64,000 nt of DNA from Pelagophyceae sp. CCMP2097 (Eukaryota; Sar; Pelagophyceae). The position numbers and the translations under genes were made by a program. The stretch covers positions 1,149,102 to 1,213,101 of the forward strand of contig MU657166.1 of NCBI GenBank assembly GCA_026770575.1, given 5' to 3'. Positions 55,207 through 64,000 of this stretch are shown here, in pieces; within the stretch, counting starts at the first letter, position 1; each line of letters begins with the position of its first letter. Below the pieces are notes generated by a model that had not been told where the DNA came from, searched no databases, and saw nothing but the letters and a program-made list of their open reading frames with translations.

Positions 55207-55333
55207 GAGATCTGGAGTCTTTTAAAAGGCAGCTTATTATGTACCGACGGAGCATACTTCGAAACATGTTCAAAGGGGTATCTTGTTTTTGGCGGGGTCG
55301 CGACCCGGCCGGCAGGGTTTTCGCGGCAAAAGG

Positions 55334-57324
55334 TCAGTGCGAGGGCGGGTCGGCCGGGTCGCAGGCGGTGGCCGGGTCGGAGTGGCCGGTGCCCGCGGTG
55401 GGTTCCGTTTGGCCGTCTCCGGCCCCGGTGGGTGGCGCGCGCAGCAGGAAGCGCTGTTCCTCCGTCTCGAAGACTCTAGGCGTCAGCTTGATGACCGTGT
55501 TGAGCGGGAATTCGACGTACCTGCCGAGCATCGCGTGAAGCGCGCGCGGCCATGTTCACGCAAGTTCCGCCATCAAGTTCCGCAGGGCCGACGTACGGCG
55601 CGCGCTCTCTCGGGAGCCCCATGTAGTACGCGTAGAGCAGTCGGAGGATGCCCTGGTGCGCAACGATGAGTAGAGGCTCGCGGTGCCGCTCCATCTCATG
55701 GACGATTGTGTCAAGCCGGTGGATCATGTCCAGATACGACTCGCCGCGAGGGTAGCGGTAGCCCAACTTGTCCTTTTGCCGCCTCTGGAACTCGTCTGGG
55801 TAGTGCTGCTCGATTTCGGCGTACGTCATCCCGTCGCAGACTCCCGCGAAGAGCTCGTCGAGGTTGGCCCAGGCCCGCGGCCGCATCTGGACCCACGACT
55901 GCTGCCGGCCCTCGACGTCGTCGTCGGCGTAGCGCAGCGAGACGACGGGGTGGCGGATGTACCTCGCCGTCTCGCGCGTCCGCCGCATCGTCGAAGTCCA
56001 GAGCCGCGCGCAGACTTTGGCGCCCGCGGGGCCGAAGACGCCCTCGTTGTCGACTACGATGTCGCGGTCCACGAATTCGGCGAGTGCCTTTGCGTAGGCG
56101 TCGCCCTCTGCGGACAAGCCAGAGTCGCCGCCAATCTTGGCGGTCGCGTTGTATATGGACTGGCCGTGTCTCGAGAGGTAGAAGACGTGCGGCTCCAGAT
56201 GGAGGTCCATCAGGAAGTGGACAAGTTTGGAAGGCACCGACCCTCGAATATTGTTGATGATGCACTGCCGGCAGTCGACCATCTTGATAAAGGACCGCGA
56301 CCGCTCGGCGCCCAGAGTCGACTCGGCGTCGATGCTCTCGTACGTCTCCTCGTAGACGCCAACCCGACGCCGAAAGTCCGACACGGCCGCGTCGGGGCTC
56401 ATGCCCTCGTAGTCGGGCGTCCCCACATTGCACGAACGAATGTTGCGCTCGATGAGCGCCTCATCCGAGCAGAGCGCCTCGATCATGATCACCTGCATTC
56501 GAAGTGTAAGCCAACACGATGACTGGAAACGCTCTGTGCGTCATCGCGGCCGAGGCTCTTGGCGTCTCTGGTGCGCGGCGCAAAGAGAGCCCGGCGACTG
56601 GGAAGCGGGCGCTCTGTCCGCCATCGCGGCCGGGCCTCTCTCGGTTTGCGGCGCGGCGTTTGGCCTTGCACTTCAACGGCTTGAGCTTGTCGAGGACGTA
56701 CTGCCGCTTGGCGAGCGTCGAGTGCGTCCCGTCGAGGATGGCGATGCGGCCGTCGTTCTCCGCGTCGACCCAGTCCACGAGGTCGCCTACGCCAGCGTCG
56801 ACGCGCGCCGACCCCCAAAACTGTCCCCGGCGTCCCGGCGCGCGGGCGCATCCCGGCGCGTCCCGGCGCGCGGGGGGCGTCCCGGCTTGCGGGGCGCTTA
56901 AGGGCGCGGGCTGCTCGCGGAGCGCGGCGTCCGTGCAGAGCCTTCTGGCCTCTCGGCCCTCTGCGTGGTCGGCTTCGAACCACGTCGCGGCGTGGTGGTT
57001 GCCGGACATGCTGCGGCGGTAGTCGCCGATGTTGAAGATGCGCACGGTGGCATCGTGAAAGAAGGTAAAGTACCGCTGGACTCGACGCGCGACGTACGTC
57101 TTCCCCCGGGCAGGTAGGCCCACCATCAAGATCACAATCTTGTCGTCCTGCGTCGCCCACTCCGAAGACCGACCGCCACCGACGTCGAGGAGCACGGGGT
57201 TGCCGTGGGGCGAGCGGCCGCCGGGAGGGAGCTGCGGCTCGGGATTGTCGAACACCAGCTCCAGGCGCGGCGGCGGCGGCGGCGTCCCCGGCGAAGGCGG
57301 CGGCGGCGACGCCATAATGACCAT
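55334..57324 (-). CDS. PFKFB: 6-phosphofructo-2-kinase/fructose-2,6-bisphosphatase
   Basis: Bifunctional enzyme that makes and removes fructose-2,6-bisphosphate, the switch between glycolysis and gluconeogenesis. Exons: 56919-57324, 56665-56786, 55597-56492 and 55334-55520 (536 residues). Kinase half: Walker A MVGLPARGKTYVARR, FNIGDYRR, then GRIAILDGTHSTLAKRQYV. Phosphatase half: FYLSRHGQSIYNATAKIGGD with the catalytic RHG, YRYPRGESYLDMIHRL, LLIVAHQGILRLLYAYYMG and PYVEFPLNTVIKLTP. Introns 1 and 2 fit only as GC-AG (C|GCGAGC and AAG|GCCAAA). Intron 3 is flanked by an exact GTACGTCG duplication. The start is taken at 57324; an in-frame ATG at 57459 exists, but the sequence between contains the TAGGAATTC element and is not protein-like. 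Confidence 0.92.
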
Positions 57325-57421
57325 GAGCGCAGAGAGCCGCTCGAGCAGAGGCACCGCCCAGAGACGACTCGCGTCAGCCACGATGTTCCAATTTTTTTTC
57401 CAAAGATTGCCAACCCCGACC

Positions 57422-57437
57422 GATAGGAATTCGATAG
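57422..57437. promoter_or_regulatory. TAGGAATTC element upstream of PFKFB
   Basis: GATAGGAATTCGATAG, an imperfect palindrome about 100 bp upstream of the chosen PFKFB start and in the divergent gap with TRAPPC2. Confidence 0.35.
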
Positions 57438-57612
57438 GGCGTCCCGTTTCGGCGACCATTTGGAGTGGACCTTAGTCGGCGGGCTCAGGCGTCCGGACAC
57501 GGTCGGAAGAGGGAGCGAGAGGTGCATGGCGACCGTCCGTCTGTCTAGCCCCCCTTGGAGGCTGTTGCAGGCACCGAGAGACTGGATTCATTCAGGCCCG
57601 TGAGGTGCCATC

Positions 57613-58266
57613 ATGCTGCTTATCGTCGGGACGCGCGAGCCGCTGTGCGTTTCGCCCGCGCGTGTGGGCGCGCCGACGTGCCCTCGCAGGTACGAGGCCG
57701 AGTTCAATCCAACGGAAAAGGCGCGTCGCACGTTTGCGTCGTCTGTCAAACCGGAAGACTGTTGAATTCACGTCGTATCTGCCTTAGTCCGATGAAACGG
57801 CGCACCTGAACCAGTTCATTCTGCACTCGGCGATGGACATGGTCGACGAGACGGCCGAGTCGACTTCGAATATGCGAGTGGCCTGCCTCGCGCGTCCGCG
57901 GTCCCTCGCGGATCGAAAAATAGGTACCTCAAAATCGTCGACCGCTTCAACGAACAAAACGTCTTCGCGTTCATCACGTCGGGCAACATCCGGCTGCTTT
58001 TACTGTACGCTGCGCCGCGTCCCTCTGGGCCGCCTCTTCGTGCGCACGCGACCGGGCAGGCACGAGGGCCGCAACGAAGAGGCAGTGCGAAATTTCTTCG
58101 TAGAGGTCTACGAGCTCTACGTCAAGGTGAGCTCCGCCGGAGAGCGCGATTCATGCTGACGGTGTCCACGCAGCTTCTCATGAATCCCTTTTATCAATAC
58201 GACACCCCCATCCTCTCCCCGGCCTTCGACCAAAGAGTCCACACCCTGGCAAGGCGCTACCTCTAG
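57613..58266 (+). CDS. TRAPPC2: TRAPP complex subunit 2 (sedlin/Trs20)
   Basis: Longin-fold core subunit of the TRAPP tethering complex in ER-Golgi traffic. Six very short exons: 57613-57644, 57690-57720, 57788-57873, 57924-58004, 58060-58126 and 58174-58266 (129 residues, family about 140). The spliced protein reads EAEFNPTEKSDETAHLNQF, ILHSAMDMVDETAES, NMYLKIVDRFNEQNVFAFIT, RNEEAVRNFFVEVYELYVK, then LLMNPFYQYDTPILSPAFDQ, clearly sedlin. Introns 2 and 3 are GC-AG (AAG|GCGCGT and AT|GCGAGT); the others are GT-AG. No single exon is longer than 93 bp, so open-frame scans miss this gene. The first few residues before MLLIVG may lie in another exon. Confidence 0.94.
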
Positions 58267-58324
58267 AGAAAAAGGAGCTCTGTAACAAATGTGCGCCTTT
58301 CGCGCTCCCGGGCGGCATCTCCGG

Positions 58325-58530
58325 TCGTGCGGTTTTTGCGGACGTCGCACGTTCGTGCAGCGTCGCATAAGTGCCGCATGAGCGTCGCACGTCGGGCGGC
58401 GTAAACAGACATCGCACGGCGCGCACCGAGCACCGGCACCGCGCGGCGGAGCACCGACGCGGCGCAGTGTCGCAGACTGTACTGACTGTACCGATGCGAA
58501 AGGTCGCAGACTGTAGCAGACTGTACAGGA
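58325..58530. repeat. Cluster of short interspersed GTCGCA / CAGACTGTA repeats
   Basis: GTCGCA-type hexamers recur about every 15-25 bp, then CAGACTGTA or CTGACTGTA three to four times. They are degenerate and not a clean array. Confidence 0.55.
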
Positions 58531-59254
58531 GACGGCCGCCGCGGGAATCAAGGCCTCGCAGTGGATGATGGCGTCATGAGCGCATCCCGCGATGGTGCAA
58601 GCCTTGACCGCGATAGGGCTTCTGACAGATTTTTTAAGGATGAGCGCGCCAGTGTCTGTGGAGTGGTGACCGCACACTACAGCTGCGGCTCAGAGCTCCG
58701 AGGCTATAGATCAGAGCGCCAACGGTGCGACGCAAGAATACCGAGTCGATTTCTCCGTCCATCGATGCACGAGCAGGCGCAGCCCGCCATGAGCGCACCG
58801 TGCTCCAAAGCACCGTCCAAGACCGAAGTCGCAGCACCAGTGTATACATCTCCGCGCAGCCCCGCACTCTCTGCAGGTGAGCAGCAAATAGATGCGGCGC
58901 ACGATGATGCCTCCGTATGTAGTCCTATGCGACCCGCCACGCCGGCGCTTCGCCCGCGTCCGCCCGGGCTAAACCGCACTGGTGAGCCCTTGGGCAGAAA
59001 CGGCGGATCCGTTCTTTGCCCGACCGCGGTCTCTCGTCGCGGTTGCCGAGGATCCTCTCTCGTCGCGGTCGCCCCTCGTCGTTATGGGCCAGAACCGTTG
59101 CGATGGGTCGCGCTGCCGCGCAGGGCGAGTCGCTCGGAACGATCTAAACTCGAGGACCCTTCTCCGCACACACCCTTTCGAAGCGGTCGCGATGTTCTCC
59201 TGGCCCTGCCCCGCGGTCGCTGCGCTGCACGGTGCGGCAGCGATGGCGGTATAC

Positions 59255-59430
59255 CGTCACCCATCATCGTGGGCGGCATTGGGTAGCCGTGGTGCCCGTA
59301 CATGCCGGCGTGTTGACCGTACATGTTCTTCGGTGGGTGTTTCTGCTGCGGCGGCGCGTCGGCCCACGACGGCATCCTATAGGTCGACACGCCGTACGGC
59401 GGCACGCCGTACGGAAGATATCTACCGGGA
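59255..59430 (-). CDS. Possible exon of a Pro/Tyr/Gly/Met-rich protein (fragment)
   Basis: The minus-strand frame reads YLPYGVPPYGVSTYRMPSWAD, then APPQQKHPP, KNMYGQHAGMYGHHGYPMPP and TMMGDG. It has the strong G/C third positions typical of genes here and ends at a GTATAC donor-like site (59248-59254). In another frame just upstream, APGLSSIFAGSVPAMSGDAY also looks coding, so at least two exons may exist, but I could not join them in frame. The composition resembles prion-like or RNA-binding low-complexity tails. Neither start nor end is known. Confidence 0.3.
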
Positions 59431-60223
59431 GGCCGTATGCATCGCCCGACATGGCAGGCACGCTGCCTGCAAAAATGCTTGAAAGACCAGGGGCCTCCTC
59501 AAACAACGATGACCCTTCGACGACGACGATCGTCTCAAGAGAGGAGAGCGCACCAGCGCTCGGGCAGCGCCCTCCCCGGGGCGCCGTCGAGGCAAGGCGC
59601 GGCGCCGGACTCGCACAGACGCGTCCGTTCCCAACGCGTCGTCATTCTGTACTAAAGCGCTCTGTGTTTTCTCACAGCAATGCGCCCTCGTGCAGCAGTG
59701 GCGAGGCGATAGCACCGCGATAGGACCAGCGCCGCGCAACGCCGCGCAATCCCCGAGCCGCTCAGGCAGCGCGGCGAGCTCTCGGCAATGCGACAGGTCC
59801 AGCGGCGCCAGCGCCTTGCAGCCACCTCACCGCTCCGGCAGCGCGGTAACCGGTGGCGCCGGTTGCCACCGTAACGCGGCGCGTCACGACGCTGAAGCTT
59901 CCGCGGGCCGCGCAGTTCCACGACGGCGCCGGCCGCGCCGCGACTGACAGCGCGTGCTCGCAATTCTTCTAACCCCGCGGCAAGCCGGAGATCGACCCCC
60001 GGAGCAAGGCCCCTCCAAAGGACGCCTTTAGGGAGAACTCCGAGGGTTTCCCGGCCGGCTGCAACTCGGGGACGTGGGTTCTTAGACAGGGGAACAACGA
60101 AACAACATGTGGCCGACAGTGCCGGGCGATTTGGCCTCTTCAAATTTGGCCTCTCCCCCGGCCGTCGCGGTGCGGGCGTCGCCGCCGCTGCCTCAGAACT
60201 TGGTGGCGCGGCGGGCCGCTGCC

Positions 60224-60805
60224 TCAGAACTTTGGCGGCGCGGCGGGCCGCTGTAGGGCGTCGAGGCTGCGCGCAGTGCTCGCCGCGTCGCGCTCTTTGC
60301 GCAGCTCGCGCACGACTATTTGTAAAACGCGTGAGCTGCAAGGTCGCAGGACGCTGCAAAACGGGTTCAAGGGACGCGGCATCAAAGGACCGTGCGCGAG
60401 CCTAGAAGGGCACGCTTTTCGCTCAACGAAGCGGGCACGGGGGCTTACGCGACGGGGTTCAGCCCTTGGTCGCACCTGCGCTCGACAGTGAGTTTCCGTG
60501 GGACTGTCGACGGATCGACGACGCGCCGGGGAGGTGCGCATCCTCTCAACGCGCCGACCGCTGAATGACGCGGCGGTGAGCAGTTGCGCGAGGATCACGA
60601 GCTGGTCGCGCTCGAGGCCCGTGTGCAGCAGCTCCGACATCTCGTGGACGGCTGCGAGGGAGACGGGTTTAAAAGGCGACGGGTTTGAAAGTGCGACACG
60701 CCGCGACGGTTTGAATGTTTGAAAGCGCGACACGCCGCAGCGAAGCTCACCGTCGAGCTCCTCCTTGGACAGGACCTGCGGCGGCAGCGACGATGCGGCG
60801 GCCAT
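60224..60805 (-). CDS. MZT1: Mitotic-spindle organizing protein 1 (MOZART1/GIP1)
   Basis: Small microtubule-nucleation factor that binds gamma-tubulin complexes through GCP N-termini. Four exons: 60751-60805, 60570-60651, 60449-60475 and 60224-60335 (91 residues). The core reads VHEMSELLHTGLERDQLVIL, then CDQGLNPVA, then VVRELRKERDAA, matching the family pattern ISxLLNTGL, CEQGxNPEAL and VIKELRK. The N-terminus (MAAASSLPPQVLSKEELD) and Ala/Pro tail are variable, as in other species. Exon 3 is 27 bp. The exact exon 4 start is less certain (two AG sites in a row). It is divergent from the prolyl hydroxylase gene, 109 bp between starts. Confidence 0.82.
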   Translation of the reverse strand: MAAASSLPPQVLSKEELDGELRCGVSRFQTFKPSRRVALSNPSPFKPVSLAAVHEMSELLHTGLERDQLVILAQLLTAASFSGRRVERMRTSPARRRSVDSPTETHCRAQVRPRAEPRRVSPRARFVERKACPSRLAHGPLMPRPLNPFCSVLRPCSSRVLQIVVRELRKERDAASTARSLDALQRPAAPPKF

Positions 60806-60914
60806 GGTCTTGGCACGACGCTTTCGAGTCCGAGTCGACCCGTAAATATCGCCGAAAGCAGCCTTTGCGTGATCGTTCGCGACTTCGGCCTGCCCGGCGC
60901 GGCCGGGGCGAGCC

Positions 60915-61929
60915 ATGCGCGCGATGCTCTGCGTCCTCGCGGCGTCCCCGCTGGCCTTTGCGCTGAGCGGGGGCTTCGGCGCCCCGTCGACGAAGCGGAA
61001 AGCCTCGGTGCGCCCGAAGAAGGCGCCCGAGGCGGCGGCGCCCACGGTGCCTGCCGTTGACAAGTGGGGCGTGGCGGCCGTCGACGAGGACGCGCCGCGC
61101 GACCTCGGCGGCCACGCGCGCGCGGTGCCGCGCGGCGAAGGGCCCGTAGCGCTTGCGGACGCGCTCGCCGACGACGCCACGCTCCTCGCACCGTACCTCG
61201 ACTTAGACCGCGACCACGCCGGCCTGGAAGTGCTGCAGTACGACCCGCTCGTCCTCCGCGTTTCATCGTTCCTCACGGCGGCCGAGTGCGACGGCATCGT
61301 CTCCGTCGCGGGCACGGCGCGGTCCCGCGAGGTCAGTATGTGTGTGGTGGAGAGATGGTCTCCCCGAGGCCGCGCGCGCACGCATGTTGTAGATGCCGCG
61401 CGCGGCGGGCACATTTGACGGCACGGAGTCGGACCGGCGGACATCGACGACTTTCTACGTCCGGTACGCAGAGCCTGAGGTGCAGCCTCTCGTAAAGCGC
61501 GCGGCTGCACTTCTCGGCGTGGCGGCGCAGCGCTTCGAGGAGGTGCAGGTGGCGCGGTACCGCGGCGGCGAGCGCTTCAAGTGGCACGAGGACGCCGTCC
61601 CTCCGCCCCTCCTGGCCAAGGACGGATCCGACGGCGGCCAGCGCGTGGCGACGCTCCTCGTCTACCTCTCCGGCGCCGGAAACGCTGCGGACGGCGGCGC
61701 AACCGTCTTCCGAGACCTTGGCGACCCGCCGCCGCTCCGCGCGGTCCCGCGCAAGGGCGACGCGCTCCTGTTTTTCCCGGCGCGCAAGGACGCGCAAGGC
61801 GCCTGGCGGCCAGACGACCGAACTGTCCACGCCGGGGACGCCGCGGTCCGAGAGAAGTGGGTCGTACAACTCTGGGCGCACGAGAAAGTTTATCCGCCGA
61901 CGATGCTCCAGGATAACCTCGAAAGATGA
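60915..61929 (+). CDS. Prolyl 4-hydroxylase-like 2OG-Fe(II) oxygenase
   Basis: Exons 60915-61331 and 61393-61929 (317 residues). N-terminal signal peptide (MRAMLCVLAASPLAFALSGG), so it enters the secretory pathway or plastid. The P4H-type catalytic core has SSFLTAAECDGIVSVA, RTSTTFYV, the iron ligands H-x-D in FKWHEDAV, a distal His in TVHAGDAAVREKWVVQLW and the 2-oxoglutarate-binding Lys in EKW. VATLLVYLSG and GDALLFF are the usual strands. Likely hydroxylates proline in cell-wall or secreted proteins; the target is unknown. Single GT-AG intron of 61 bp (donor GTCAGT). Confidence 0.92.
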
Positions 61930-62189
61930 GGCCCGTGGAGTCACATGCTTCCAAACGACCCTCGGCGCGCGGCGTGCGAAGTGGTGTCTGCGAAGTGGTG
62001 TCGGAGTGAAGTGGGCAAAACTCGGCGATAGCCGGCACCTTGCCAGTGCTCGCTCGAGCACGTGCTCTTTTCCGTGTTCCGTCGCGACGTCCGAAAACCC
62101 ACACACACGATCGCTAAACGAGTCGGAGCTCTGATACGTCGCCACAACCGGAGCCCACGCTCGTTGGCGCACGCTCCCTTTCTTTCGCG

Positions 62190-64000
62190 ATGGTGCGCTC
62201 GGCGGTCGCCGCGATGCTGCTGGCGGCGTCGTCGTGCGGCGGCCTGCGGTCTTCCGGGCGGCCACTGCGGCCGCGCGTTTCTGCGCCGCCGAGAGGCGGG
62301 GGCCTCCAAGCGGCGGCGGTGGCGGCGGACGCTGCGGTGCCGCAGCGGGCAAAGGTCTCGGAGCCCTGCAACGTCGTCTTGACGACGACGAACGCCGACT
62401 TTGATTCGCTCGCCGCAGCGTGTGCTTTGGCCGCGCTCTGGACAAGAGGCGAAGACGCCTTCGCAGCCGTACCCACGCACGTCGTCATGCCCCGAGGCGC
62501 ATGCCCGCAGGTGCGTCACGGCACGCGGGTCGGGAGGTCGCCACGCGGTGGTGGTGCACGCTTGGGCGTAGGTCTCGCGTTTTTTGGCGTACCACAAGCA
62601 CGTTTTACCCGTGCGCGGCTTCAAGACTATTGACGCGGAAGACGTCCGCGCCCTCGGCGTCGTCGACGCGTCGTCGGCGGAGAGGCTCGGGCGCGCGACG
62701 AAGTGGCTGGACAAGGCGCATAGCGTCCACGTATTCGACCATCACATGCCAGATGCCGATGCCCCGCGCGGCCTCCTCGAGCGCGTCGCCACCGAGCTCG
62801 TCGTCGAGGCCGTCGGGTCCACGACGACGCTCCTCGTCGAGCGCCTCCGCGCGCGGGGCATCGTACCAAAAGGCGCAGAGGCAACGCTCTACGCGCGAGG
62901 CAGCGCCGGCGATGGCGGGGAAACGGGGACTGCGGCCGAGGAGGTTTCCCGCCCGAGGAGTTTTTGAGGACGGCGACCTGGGAGCCGCGAGCGGGAGAGG
63001 CGCTCATCGCGTGCTTCCGGAGCGTCGTGGTCGAACGCCACTTAGGTCCTCGGCATCCGCGCGGACACGGGCGGCCTTGTCTACGAGTCGACGACGACGC
63101 GCGACGCCGAGGCGCTCTGCTGGCTCCTCGGCTGCGGCGCGTCGCAGGCCGCCGTCGCAGAATTCGGCGTCGAGCGCGTCAGCCCCGGCCAGCGCGACTG
63201 CCTCGCCGAGGCGCTCGCGAGCCGCCGCGCCATCGGCAGACGACCCGGACAAAAAGGACAGAGACGTTGGCCCGGGGGCAGCCTGGTTGCCATGAAACAG
63301 GGTTTAAAACCCTGGGCGTCGAGAGCGGCAACAAGGCGGTTGCAGAGCTTGTCGCGCGTCCTGCCTGCAAGTGGGGCCATCATCTTTGAAGTAGGCGGGC
63401 ATCACGACGACCGAGTTCCGCGGCATCAAGATCGCGACCGTCGCGGTGCGCACTCCCGACTTTGTGCCAGGCCTCGCAATCGTCGCAGAGGAGCTGCTCG
63501 CCCTCACGGCCGCAGACGTGCTCATCATGGCCGCCGAGCACAGCGGGTCGTGGATCGACGTCATCGGCCGCGCGCGGCCGCGCGCTGTGACGGTCGACCT
63601 GCGCGCAGTCATGCGCGCCTTCGGCGGCGGCGGCCACAAATCGGCGGCGGCGGCATCGCTCTCCCTCGGCAATGGCACGGCCGGCGCGTACGCGGGCGCC
63701 TCTGACGTGATCCGCGCGGCGTTGGAAGCAGTCATGGGGCAGATCCCAGCCGAACTGCACGCAAAGGACTTTATGACGAAATACGTCGTCACGCTCAACA
63801 GCGACACGGCCACGTGCGTCCGCGCGCGCCGTTGGAACTTCCCCCGGTGACGCTTTGTCGTAGGATCGCGGAAGCGAAGGACCTCTTTGAGCTGCACGAC
63901 CTCAAGTCGCTCGTCGTCGTAGACGGCGACAACCGGCTCCGCGGCGTGCTGAAGCTCAGCGACGCGGTCAAGGCGGAGAAGAGAGGAGAGGCAGAGGCCA
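62190..64000 (+). CDS. DHH-phosphoesterase/CBS protein, possibly an A-adding tRNA nucleotidyltransferase (3' end outside window)
   Basis: Exons so far: 62190-62510, 62572-62892, 63046-63216, 63395-63813 and 63864 to the edge. The signal peptide (MVRSAVAAMLLAASS) suggests plastid routing. DHH domain motifs: NADFDSLAAACALAAL, VVDASS, VFDHHMPDADAP and GIRADTGGLVYESTTTRDA. The DHHA1 part has FGGGGHKSAAAASL. A CBS domain begins in exon 5 (LHDLKSLVVVDGDNRLRGVL, KLSDAV). In bacteria DHH-CBS-poly(A)-polymerase fusions add the terminal A of tRNA CCA ends. The polymerase part would lie beyond the window. Introns 2 and 3 are GC-AG (TAC|GCGCGA and CTC|GCGAGC). Without the missing part, nanoRNase or exopolyphosphatase activity is also possible. 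Confidence 0.82.

Larger units (their letters stand above)
54978..55333. other. Intergenic region with palindromic element and 12-bp repeat
   Basis: 356 bp: promoter of the PT-repeat gene, with the palindrome at 55010-55023, then a 12-bp tandem repeat, then the 3' side of PFKFB. No gene is supported. Confidence 0.5.
58267..60223. other. 2-kb gap with no clear gene, partly repetitive
   Basis: From 58320 to 58530 short GTCGCA and CAGACTGTA motifs recur. The frames at 58560-58980 lack the strong G/C third-position bias of real genes here. A coding-like minus-strand stretch sits at 59255-59430 (separate entry). From 59700 to 60100 the sequence is GC-rich with runs such as GCGCCGCGCAACGCC. Presumed mostly non-coding. 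Confidence 0.45.

Noticed and set aside
57325..57459. Earlier ATG for PFKFB at 57459
   Set aside because: The added residues include a poly-Lys/Asn-type stretch from a T-run and cover a recurring intergenic palindrome, so this is more likely leader DNA. Not excluded.
58325..58530. Possible CRISPR-like array of short repeats
   Set aside because: Repeats are 6-9 bp, degenerate and irregularly spaced, and the DNA is eukaryotic.
58561..58985. Plus-strand open frame reading MSAPCSKAPSKTEVAAP and onward, ending at a GTGAGC donor-like site
   Set aside because: Looks hydrophilic and possible, but its third codon positions lack the G/C bias of real genes here and no partner exon or family was found.
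1..64000. tRNA, rRNA or other structured RNA genes
   Set aside because: I looked for T-loop and anticodon-stem patterns and rRNA-like conserved blocks by eye and found none. A covariance search would be needed to be sure.
1..64000. Transposase or reverse transcriptase genes
   Set aside because: No DDE, RT or integrase motifs were found in any frame with coding character. Repeats are short tandem duplications, not autonomous elements.

Overview
This is nuclear DNA from a compact, GC-rich, photosynthetic and flagellate protist. Nearly every gene has short introns (about 42-260 bp). The gene content mixes plastid functions (MEP-pathway IspH, a light-harvesting-like protein, a DUF4079 membrane protein), a full axonemal dynein heavy chain, and core eukaryotic trafficking, signalling and cytoskeletal genes (VPS29, TRAPPC2, SEC61 gamma, PI4K, MZT1). 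Several plastid-type proteins start with a signal peptide ending in an ASA-like motif, as in algae with secondary red plastids. A heterokont close to the pelagophytes (Pelagomonas or Aureococcus type) fits best; this is inferred from style and content, with no marker gene to prove it.

Layout: about 30 genes sit on both strands with very short gaps. 1-5.4 kb: aminotransferase, SEC61 gamma, EF-hand protein, IspH. 5.9-15.5 kb: three signalling genes on the + strand (CDPK, an AGC kinase, a PI 4-kinase) with a WD40 protein between them. 15.7-20 kb: VPS29, an F-box/ARM protein and a small myristoylated protein on the - strand. 20.3-29.3 kb: DHHC acyltransferase, Der GTPase, a PDI-like protein, a DDX51-like helicase and an SLC35 transporter, alternately convergent and divergent. 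29.3-42.4 kb: one dynein heavy chain in nine exons. 42.9-54.98 kb: a PCMTD-like methyltransferase, plastid proteins, dTDP-glucose dehydratase, a compact ABC half-transporter, an Mpv17 protein and a PT-repeat secreted protein. 55.3-64 kb: PFKFB, TRAPPC2, a 2 kb stretch without a clear gene, MZT1, prolyl 4-hydroxylase, and a DHH/CBS protein cut by the window end.

I rebuilt exon structures by hand from reading frame, splice sites and protein family fit. Exon lengths keep frame in all models, but no transcript evidence was available. About 87 introns are proposed; 11 of them fit best as GC-AG introns, which is unusually many. Short tandem duplications are common in introns, at splice sites, at gene ends and inside coding sequence. 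Gaps under about 300 bp that are not listed hold nothing I can recognise beyond presumed promoters and 3' ends.
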